Source of the DNA: Aquirufa aurantiipilula | Lineage (GTDB): Bacteria > Bacteroidota > Bacteroidia > Cytophagales > Spirosomataceae | Assembly (NCBI RefSeq): GCF_019923745.1 | Contig: NZ_JAANOG010000002.1 | Location: 310,001-374,000 of the forward strand | Length of the DNA: 64,000 nt | Direction: 5' to 3' | Shown here: piece by piece, positions 57,856 through 64,000 of the stretch | Numbering within the stretch: position 1 is the first letter of the stretch | Layout: each line of letters starts with the position of its first letter | The notes under the pieces: model-generated | The model's database searches: none | The model's input: the letters and a program-made list of their open reading frames with translations, nothing else | Told to the model about the DNA's origin: nothing | Translations under genes and position numbers: made by a program

Positions 57856-58281
57856 TTAAATAAAGGAGTATAGGCCTAAATCATAACTTCTCAATCCAAA
57901 ACCAATGATGCTTCCTTTGCATTTTGGACTTAAGTAAGAATGTGCACGGAAAGATTCTCTGGCATGAACGTTGGAAATATGCACCTCTATTACGGGGGTA
58001 GAAATAGCTGAAACCGCATCTGCCAAGGCAATGGAAGTATGGGTGTATCCACCTGCATTCAATAAAATGCCATCATAAGAAAAACCTACTTCATGCAATT
58101 TGCTTATCATAGCACCCTCACTATTGGATTGAAAATATTCCAATTCCAATTCATTTCCGAATTTATCTTTCAGTACTTCTAGGTATTGTTCAAAGGTCTG
58201 ATGACCATATATTTCTGGTTCTCTCGTTCCTAATAGGTTCAAATTGGGACCATTAAGAATCAATATTTTTTGTCGTACCAT
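57856..58281 (-). CDS. aroQ: Type II 3-dehydroquinate dehydratase
   Basis: A 141-residue enzyme with NGPNLNLLGTREPEIYG (active-site loop, Tyr), NAGGYTHTSIAL and EVHISNVHARESFRAHS (catalytic His). It dehydrates dehydroquinate in the shikimate pathway. First gene of the eight-gene minus-strand operon down to mog. Confidence 0.95.
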   Translation of the reverse strand: MVRQKILILNGPNLNLLGTREPEIYGHQTFEQYLEVLKDKFGNELELEYFQSNSEGAMISKLHEVGFSYDGILLNAGGYTHTSIALADAVSAISTPVIEVHISNVHARESFRAHSYLSPKCKGSIIGFGLRSYDLGLYSFI

Positions 58282-58382
58282 ATCAATGGGTTTTGCTTAC
58301 ATCAACGGATTTTAAAACGTCCGTCAAGGTTTAAAATTACGTAATTCTTCTAAATTTACATGTTTGTTTCAATAAAAAGCCC

Positions 58383-59297
58383 ATGTGGGAAAAGGAAATC
58401 CGTTCGTTTGGAAACTATTTAAAGATTGAGCGAGGCTTGTCGGGCCATTCGCATGAGGCATACTTACGGGATGTTAGCAAATTAGCCACCTATTTAGCCA
58501 GTAGCTTGGGGGAAGATTTGCCGATTGATGAAGTGAGAGAAGTACATTTGCTGGCTTTTTTGAAAGATTTACATGGATTAGGCATCGAAGCAAGTACACA
58601 GGCGAGGTGCTTGTCGGGCATCCGTTCTTTCTTTCATTTTCTTCAATTTGAAGGGAGCATACAACAAGATCCCACCTTACATATCAAGAGTCCCCAGCAA
58701 GGAAGGAAACTTCCTGATACGCTCTCTTTTGATGAAATCAACCAGATTTTGGAACAGAATGATATGTCGACTCCAGAGGGAGTGCGTAATCGAGCCATGT
58801 TAGAAATGTTGTATGGAGCAGGTATGCGGGTTTCGGAATTGACTAATTTAAAGTTGACGGATGTATATGAGGATATAGGTTTCTTAAAAGTGCGGGGAAA
58901 AGGAGATAAGGAAAGATTGGTGCCAGCGGGAAAAGATGCTTTCCGTTATTTGAGAATTTATTTGGAGTCGGTACGTTCACAAATTCCAGTCAAGAAAGAA
59001 GCCTTGAATGTTGTCTTTTTGAATAGGCGAGGAGGCTCTTTGAGTCGGGTGATGGTCTTTATTATTTGCAAGGATTTAGCTGCTAAAGCTGGGATTGAAA
59101 AATCCATTAGTCCTCATACATTCCGACATTCCTTTGCTACCCATTTAATAGAAGGAGGAGCGGATCTTCGTGCTGTGCAAGAAATGCTTGGTCATGAATC
59201 CATTCTGACTACAGAAATCTATACCCATTTAGATCGAGCATATTTAAGCCAGATGGTGAGGGATTTTCATCCGCTGAATAAAGAGTGGAGAATGTAG
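58383..59297 (+). CDS. xerD: Tyrosine recombinase XerD
   Basis: A 304-residue site-specific recombinase. All catalytic residues are seen: R149, K173, H245, R248, H271 and Y280, each offset by one from E. coli XerD. The N-terminal SAM-like domain is intact. It resolves chromosome dimers at dif with XerC. It is not flanked by mobile-element features. Its TAG stop falls inside the GAATGTA repeat. Confidence 0.9.
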   Translation: MWEKEIRSFGNYLKIERGLSGHSHEAYLRDVSKLATYLASSLGEDLPIDEVREVHLLAFLKDLHGLGIEASTQARCLSGIRSFFHFLQFEGSIQQDPTLHIKSPQQGRKLPDTLSFDEINQILEQNDMSTPEGVRNRAMLEMLYGAGMRVSELTNLKLTDVYEDIGFLKVRGKGDKERLVPAGKDAFRYLRIYLESVRSQIPVKKEALNVVFLNRRGGSLSRVMVFIICKDLAAKAGIEKSISPHTFRHSFATHLIEGGADLRAVQEMLGHESILTTEIYTHLDRAYLSQMVRDFHPLNKEWRM

Positions 59298-59400
59298 AAT
59301 GTAGAATGAAGAATGTAGAATAGTTATTAGTTTTTAGTTATCTGTTACTTAGGTTTCTTAATCCCTAATCCCTTATAACAAATAACTAATTTCTACATTT
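59287..59400. repeat. GAATGTA-type repeat plus inverted repeat (copy 3)
   Basis: Units GAATGTA, GAATGTA, GAATGAA, GAATGTA run from the xerD end, then TTAGTTATCTGTTA (59334-59347) pairs with TAACAAATAACTAA (59376-59389, one mismatch). The right end is GAAATGTAGAAATTAG on the minus strand, whose TAG is the stop of the convergent gene at 59393. Confidence 0.85.
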
Positions 59401-59797
59401 CCTCCGGAAAAGGAATAAACACAAAATTTGTAAACTGGCCGTCGACCACGAATAGGCAGGCGAATTCTTCAATATCCTTATAATTTTGAACAAATAGCTC
59501 TTTGTTTTCTTCGGCGACTAAACCTCTTTGAAGAAATTCCTCCAAAGTAGAAGCATGGTAATTCCACTTGTTGCCATTCATTTCGTTCACACCGATCAAT
59601 TTTTGACCAATTTCAATAGGTCTTTGTGAGGTCACAAAAACAGGAAAATCAGAAAAACCTCTCTTCTTAATTTGGTAGGAAGCCTCCTTCAAGAGTTCAG
59701 ATACCAAGATGAAATCACTGGAAATTAACCCCAAGTACTTGCCATTCAAGTCAGGAGAGTTGGGTGCGTTGGACAGGGCTTGATAATCTTCAATCAT
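59393..59797 (-). CDS. Hypothetical protein (operon with ald)
   Basis: A 134-residue cytoplasmic protein without recognisable family motif. It begins MIEDYQALSNAPNSPDLNGKYLG; a beta-rich, acidic core is followed by FVFIPFPEEM. It follows ald by 4 bp and is presumably co-transcribed. Confidence 0.6.
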   Translation of the reverse strand: MIEDYQALSNAPNSPDLNGKYLGLISSDFILVSELLKEASYQIKKRGFSDFPVFVTSQRPIEIGQKLIGVNEMNGNKWNYHASTLEEFLQRGLVAEENKELFVQNYKDIEEFACLFVVDGQFTNFVFIPFPEEM

Positions 59798-59801
59798 AAT
59801 G

Positions 59802-61019
59802 TTAACTCTTACTTAGTAATAATAATTGGATGTCTTTCACCGCTTTATGAAATAGTTTACCGATCATAGGATGCGTGATGTAACCTTTATAGGCATATAC
59901 GCCCTTCATGAAGGATTTTCCTTGCCAGAGCATTTCTTCTACACCTCCCGTTTTACCTGCTTTCAATAAAAATGAAGTAATCAAATTGCTGATGGCCAAA
60001 CTTGTGGTTTGACTTACCTGAGAAGGAATATTGGGGACACAATAATGAATTACTCCATGTTTGGTGAAGGTAGGATTTCCCAAATTGGTGGTAAATGATG
60101 TTTCGAAACAGCCACCTTGGTCGATGCACACATCCATGATCAAGGTTCCTTCTTTCAGCTTGCTCACCATTTCTTCCGTTACGATGCAGGGTGTAATGCC
60201 GTTATCTGAACGCAAGGCACCTACAATGACTTGTGCTTCTTGCAAAGCTTTGGGTAAGTTTTCCGAATCAATCACTTGGGTGATAAGCGGAAAGCCTAAA
60301 CTTTGCTTCAATCGCTGTAATTTATAGATGTCTTTATCAAATACTTGAACTTGAATGCCAGCGTGCCAGGCTGCTCGAGCTGCTTGTTCCACCACTTGTC
60401 CTGATCCTAAAAGTACCATTTTGCATGGGGGTACACCGGTTACATTGCCCAATAAAATACCTGGCTGATGTTCCTTACGTAATATTTCAGAAGCGATAGG
60501 TAAAACGAGTTGCCCCGCTATTTCTGCCATGATTTTCACAAATGGGAAACCTCCGCCATTATCTTCGGCATATTCTAAACCTATAGCTAGGATTTTCTTT
60601 TGTATGATTTTATCGATGATTTCCACCGACAAATGATGGTAAGAGGCGCAGGAAATCAGGCAGTTACCTAATTTCATTAACTCAATTTCCTTTTCGCTAG
60701 GGGGACTTATTTTAATGACCAATGGTGATTGCCATACTTGGGCAATGTCTTCCGTTATTGATGCTCCAGCTAGTAAATAATCGGCATCAGAAAAGCCAGA
60801 ACGCTCCCCGGCGGATTTTTCCAAGACTACCTCATGGCCATTGGCTACCAATAATTGGACCGCATGTGGGCTAAGTGCGATGCGGTTTTCGAATTTGGCA
60901 TGTTCTTTGGGTATACCAATCAAAATACTTCGTGCATTTTGTTTGGTCCAAGCCATTGCCTCCATGGGCATGATGCCTTGTTGTGCTAATAATTCTTGAA
61001 AAGGATTAGATTCCATCAT
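59802..61019 (-). CDS. ald: Alanine dehydrogenase / transhydrogenase-like
   Basis: 405 residues from ATG 61019 (a codon start overlapping the tsaE TGA as ATGA; an extra N-terminal M4 is possible). Motifs: GIPKEHAKFENRIALSP, the NAD-binding VLLGSGQVVEQAARAA, and DVCIDQGGCFETS. It interconverts alanine and pyruvate with NAD. The conserved neighbour is tsaE, as in other Bacteroidota. Confidence 0.88.
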   Translation of the reverse strand: MMESNPFQELLAQQGIMPMEAMAWTKQNARSILIGIPKEHAKFENRIALSPHAVQLLVANGHEVVLEKSAGERSGFSDADYLLAGASITEDIAQVWQSPLVIKISPPSEKEIELMKLGNCLISCASYHHLSVEIIDKIIQKKILAIGLEYAEDNGGGFPFVKIMAEIAGQLVLPIASEILRKEHQPGILLGNVTGVPPCKMVLLGSGQVVEQAARAAWHAGIQVQVFDKDIYKLQRLKQSLGFPLITQVIDSENLPKALQEAQVIVGALRSDNGITPCIVTEEMVSKLKEGTLIMDVCIDQGGCFETSFTTNLGNPTFTKHGVIHYCVPNIPSQVSQTTSLAISNLITSFLLKAGKTGGVEEMLWQGKSFMKGVYAYKGYITHPMIGKLFHKAVKDIQLLLLSKS

Positions 61020-61450
61020 GCGTGCCAAATTGCTGTAAGATGACGGTGCTTCTCATCTTTTGTACTGATATTTAATTCTATGTGTGGAAAATCCCACAAT
61101 TCTTCGGCTTGCTCTGGCCATTCAATTAAACAAAGATGACCAGAATCTAGGTATTCTTCAATACCTATGTCTAAAGCTTCTCGAACATTTTTCAATCGGT
61201 AGAGGTCAAAGTGATAGATGATATCACCAGCTGCATTTTGGTATTCATTGACCAAAGAAAAAGTAGGACTTTGAACTGACTGTAAAACACTCAATTGTCT
61301 ACAAAATTCCTTAATCAATGTGGTTTTTCCTGCTCCCATTTGTCCACGAAATAGATAAACGGAAGGGAATTGGGTGCTAATGGCTATCCATTCTTTTACC
61401 ACGGCGGGTAAATCTTCTAAGCTATAAGTCGCGCTAAATACTTGTTTCAT
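61016..61450 (-). CDS. tsaE: tRNA threonylcarbamoyladenosine biosynthesis ATPase
   Basis: A 144-residue ATPase with P-loop GQMGAGKTTLIKEF, HFDLYRLK and LIEWPEQ of the TsaE family, which drives t6A synthesis in the TsaBDE complex. It shares one base with the SDR gene upstream and four (ATGA) with ald. Confidence 0.93.
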   Translation of the reverse strand: MKQVFSATYSLEDLPAVVKEWIAISTQFPSVYLFRGQMGAGKTTLIKEFCRQLSVLQSVQSPTFSLVNEYQNAAGDIIYHFDLYRLKNVREALDIGIEEYLDSGHLCLIEWPEQAEELWDFPHIELNISTKDEKHRHLTAIWHA

Positions 61451-62154
61451 TAGTCTAAGTCAATATCTCCTAATTGTGGACGAATCAATATTTCTTCTAA
61501 CACGGTAGAAGGAGCCATTTGGTAAGCAGCCCAAATGGTGGAGGCAATATCTTCGGCGGGAATAAATCGACTTGCTGGTAAATTGACTCCATCCCAAGAA
61601 GGGGTTAAGGTGGCTCCCGGCAAGATTGCTGTCACTTTAATACCTTGGGTTTTCAATTCCTCTCGTAAAACTTTAGTAAAACCTAAGAGTGCAAATTTAC
61701 TGATGCAATAAGAGCCTCCTTGAGTGTAGGCTGTGATGGAAGCAGTTGAACATATGGTGAAAATATGTCCTGATTGTTGGCTTTGAAAACTAGGTAATAA
61801 GGCCCTGGTTAAATGGTAGGCAGAATATAGATTGGTTTCAATTTGTCGCTCTAACACATTCTCATCCTCATTTTGAATTTGCCCAGGAAGGAAAAATCCA
61901 GCATTATTGATCAATACATCTACCTTCGGACTGTGTTCCAACACAAATTGAGCAAAAGCCTGTGTTTGATCTTTTTGACTAACATCGGCTACAAAAGTGT
62001 GTAGTAAAGGACTGTTGATTTCCTCACTCAGAGCAGCTAAACTGGCTGCCTTACGGGAACAAGTAAAGGTCTTAAATCCTTCCGAGATGAATTTTTTCAC
62101 CAAAGCTTTGCCAATTCCCTGACTACCTCCGCTGATTACTACCGTTTTGTTCAT
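61450..62154 (-). CDS. Short-chain dehydrogenase/reductase
   Basis: A 234-residue Rossmann enzyme: GGSQGIGKA cofactor motif, NNAG, and the catalytic Tyr-x-x-x-Lys in SYCISKFAL with a preceding Ser. NADPH specificity is likely; the substrate is unknown. Divergent from mlaE. Confidence 0.87.
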   Translation of the reverse strand: MNKTVVISGGSQGIGKALVKKFISEGFKTFTCSRKAASLAALSEEINSPLLHTFVADVSQKDQTQAFAQFVLEHSPKVDVLINNAGFFLPGQIQNEDENVLERQIETNLYSAYHLTRALLPSFQSQQSGHIFTICSTASITAYTQGGSYCISKFALLGFTKVLREELKTQGIKVTAILPGATLTPSWDGVNLPASRFIPAEDIASTIWAAYQMAPSTVLEEILIRPQLGDIDLD

Positions 62155-62162
62155 TATATTTG
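62155..62162 (+). promoter_or_regulatory. -7 promoter box for mlaE
   Basis: TATATTTG matches TAnnTTTG 30 bp before the mlaE ATG, in the 37-bp gap between divergent genes. No -33 box. Confidence 0.4.
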
Positions 62163-62191
62163 AGTCTTATTGCGCTCAATTAATCCAACGC

Positions 62192-62923
62192 ATGTCAAAA
62201 TTAGGCAAATATTTAATCTTCCTTGGTAAGCTTTTTACAAATCCTGAGAAATTTAGGGTCTATGTATCATTAGTGATTCAGGAATGCATGGATATTGGAA
62301 TCAACTCTTTGTTGATTGTCACCATCGTAGCTTCTTTTTTAGGGGCGGTTACTTGCGTTCAAACTGCCGCCAATATGGATAATCCTTTTGTTCCGCAGTA
62401 CATCATCAGTTTGATCGTGCGTGATTCTACCTTATTGGAATTAGGTCCAACTATCACTTGCGTGGTATTGAGTGGAAAAGTGGGCTCTAGTATAGCTGGT
62501 CAATTAGGTACCATGCGCATAACAGAACAAATAGATGCCTTAGAAGTAATGGGTATTAACTCTCAGTCGTATTTGGTATTACCTAAAATTTTGGCCTCTG
62601 TTATTACTTTTCCTATGCTCGTTACACTTGCTTGTTTCTTGGGTATTTATGGTGGATATATTGCAGGATGGTTAACTGGTGCCATTTCTCCTCAAGAATA
62701 CATTCATGGAATTCAGTTCCAATTCAAAGGAAATTACATGTTTTTTGCCTTAGTAAAATCTGTGGTTTTTGCCTTTTTAATTGCTTCAATCGCTTCATTT
62801 CAGGGTTTTTATACCAAAGGAGGAGCTTATGAAGTAGGAAAGGCAAGTACGGCCGCGGTCACTAATTCATGTATTGCGGTATTAATCGCCGATTATTTAT
62901 TGGCCCAATTATTAGTCGGCTAG
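62192..62923 (+). CDS. mlaE: MlaE-family phospholipid ABC permease
   Basis: 243 residues from ATG 62192. Five membrane helices in the MlaE pattern: NSLLIVTIVASFLGAVTCVQ, then RDSTLLELGPTITCVVLSGKVGSSIAGQLGTMRITEQIDALEVMG, the family's coupling region with the ATPase. It is the membrane partner of MlaF (8914-9642), 53 kb away. Neither an MlaD nor another permease gene is nearby. Its stop is shared as CTAG with the convergent transglutaminase gene. Confidence 0.9.
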   Translation: MSKLGKYLIFLGKLFTNPEKFRVYVSLVIQECMDIGINSLLIVTIVASFLGAVTCVQTAANMDNPFVPQYIISLIVRDSTLLELGPTITCVVLSGKVGSSIAGQLGTMRITEQIDALEVMGINSQSYLVLPKILASVITFPMLVTLACFLGIYGGYIAGWLTGAISPQEYIHGIQFQFKGNYMFFALVKSVVFAFLIASIASFQGFYTKGGAYEVGKASTAAVTNSCIAVLIADYLLAQLLVG

Positions 62924-63774
62924 ATTCTTTGCATCTTAACTTCCGTTTCCAAACTAGATATAGCGATACCTCGGTAAGTGCCATATACTGGTGTGATTTC
63001 TTCTGGAAGACAAGAGGCCGCTAATGGAATATGATTACCTGAGACTACTTCATGTTGGGTAGGGTCATAACCTCGCCAGCCGCCACCAGGTAAATAAACC
63101 TCAACCCAAGCATGCAAATGGTGGGTTTGATTTGGGACATCCACTGGTGCAATTCCAATGTAATAACCAGAAACAAAGCGCGTGGCTAGGCCCATGGCAC
63201 GACATAATGCAGCAAAAAGGACGGCATAGTCTCGACAAGAGCCTCTTCTGTTTTGAAGGGTTATTTCTGGACTGTGCGGAGCACCTTCTTCTCGGATTTC
63301 GTAGGCAAAGTTTTGGAATATAAACTCGTTAACCGCTGAAAGAAAGGCGGAAGTGTCCCAAAGAACAGCCTTGGCTAATTGTTGAGCACAGGCATCAATA
63401 TCAGGACTGATGGCATCTTGCGTCAAATACGGACTTAGAGTTCTTTGGTAACTAGGACTGTATTGAAGCGGGAGCTTTTGACTTTCAAAAGGGAAGTAGA
63501 CAAAATCAAATGGATTGAATTCGGTCGTTTCCACTACCGCTTCCATGTATATGCTTAAATAATCAGTAGGCTGCTTGAAATATAAAATATTTTGAATGTT
63601 CCCTTCTGGATCCAGGTTTTTTGAAATCTGAACCGGCAAAGGTTGGATGTCTAAACTGATGGAGTTGACAGACAACATGGAACTTTTTCTTGGATGCAAA
63701 TACAAGACATGCGGATCTAGTGTCACGAGTTCACTGTATCGATAATTCAAACGGTGTTGAATGTGCGCGATCAT
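62920..63774 (-). CDS. Transglutaminase-like protein (Anbu-cluster type)
   Basis: A 284-residue protein: an N-terminal bacterial transglutaminase beta domain (~1-100) opening with AHIQHRLNYRYSE, then a catalytic domain with C180 in RRGSCRDYAVL, H221 in HHLHAWVEVYLP and D237 in GYDPT. The start ATG overlaps the stop of the upstream gene by four bases (ATGA). This gene type is one of the fixed partners of the Anbu protease. Confidence 0.9.
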   Translation of the reverse strand: MIAHIQHRLNYRYSELVTLDPHVLYLHPRKSSMLSVNSISLDIQPLPVQISKNLDPEGNIQNILYFKQPTDYLSIYMEAVVETTEFNPFDFVYFPFESQKLPLQYSPSYQRTLSPYLTQDAISPDIDACAQQLAKAVLWDTSAFLSAVNEFIFQNFAYEIREEGAPHSPEITLQNRRGSCRDYAVLFAALCRAMGLATRFVSGYYIGIAPVDVPNQTHHLHAWVEVYLPGGGWRGYDPTQHEVVSGNHIPLAASCLPEEITPVYGTYRGIAISSLETEVKMQRI

Positions 63775-64000
63775 GCAGGCTTGGGGCTAAGAGAAATGAG
63801 GTTTTCCATCCATTTTTCATCAATTCCTTCCAAAGATTTTCGCAAGGCAATGTTCCAATCATCCGATATGTTTTGCATATCTTCTTTGCTTAATCGGATT
63901 TCTTTGGCATGAAAACTATTCTTTTCATAGACCACCACATCAATTGGATAATCTACGTCGTTGGAACTAACTTGGGTGGCATCAAAGGAAAGAAAACCCA
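63771..64000 (-). CDS. Proteasome-type (Anbu) peptidase, partial C-terminus
   Basis: Open to the window end (64000). The ~76 visible residues (SFDATQVSSNDVDYPIDVVVYEKNSF ... DDWNIALRKSL) match the C-terminal part of Anbu proteasome homologues (SFDST...PIDLxVY). The catalytic N-terminal Thr/Ser lies outside the window. The 4-bp overlap with the transglutaminase gene supports the identification. Confidence 0.8.
   Translation of the reverse strand, partial: GFLSFDATQVSSNDVDYPIDVVVYEKNSFHAKEIRLSKEDMQNISDDWNIALRKSLEGIDEKWMENLISLSPKPA

Noticed and set aside
58383-59297. xerD as the integrase of a mobile element
   Set aside because: Residues match chromosomal XerD one by one and there is no tRNA attachment site, cargo or repeats of an element beside it.

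Overview
The window is a compact, roughly 40% GC bacterial chromosome segment from the phylum Bacteroidota, most likely an aquatic member of the Cytophagales (the genus is inference). Several things point there. Two proteins carry type IX secretion sorting domains (one type A, one type B). Other markers are a SusC-type plug domain, DUF4270 and BT_3928-type proteins, a type B succinate dehydrogenase, a single-domain glycogen synthase, RibBA, and promoter boxes of the form TAnnTTTG in place of sigma70 boxes. There is no rRNA operon, prophage, insertion sequence or CRISPR array.

Layout. 1-7.6 kb: the end of a permease gene, a YugP metallopeptidase/heptose adenylyltransferase/flippase operon, glgA-DUF4270-amidase, a GldA-like ABC ATPase, and ribBA. 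7.8-11.5 kb: an SPFH protein, then mlaF-murB-kdsA (envelope). 11.5-19 kb: a helix-hairpin-helix gene broken by one in-frame stop, a hypothetical gene, the acpP-fabF-rnc operon with a terminator-like hairpin between acpP and fabF, a ROK kinase, a cysteine-cluster protein and tdk. 19-22.5 kb: sdhCAB. 22.7-35.5 kb: secreted and surface functions, fabD, a self-contained tRNA-Gln unit, two SGNH esterase-like proteins, a barrel-less TonB plug protein, an AGE epimerase and a PfkB kinase. 35.6-41.7 kb: an accessory stretch with GyrI-like and DUF1801 proteins, a nuclease-helicase fusion (possible defence gene), an orphan gene, the only gene-free stretch over 300 bp, and an HxlR/old-yellow-enzyme stress module. 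41.8-52.6 kb: glmM, cysteine desulfurase, proS, an unusual lipoprotein with a FadL-like porin, aroK, DUF1599 and folP-pabC. 52.6-58.3 kb: an eight-gene minus-strand operon (aroQ to mog). 58.4-64 kb: xerD, ald-tsaE-SDR, mlaE, and the start of an Anbu proteasome/transglutaminase cluster cut by the window end.

Most genes serve core functions: cell wall and LPS precursors (murB, glmM, kdsA, rfaE2), type II fatty acid synthesis (fabD, fabF, acpP), folate (folP, pabC), aromatic amino acids (aroK, aroQ), riboflavin, tRNA modification and respiration. The most interesting signals lie between genes: 7-bp tandem repeats that supply the stop codons of three genes, two terminator hairpins sharing one core with unrelated arms, convergent genes whose two stop codons share four to six bases, and the acpP-fabF attenuator-like hairpin.
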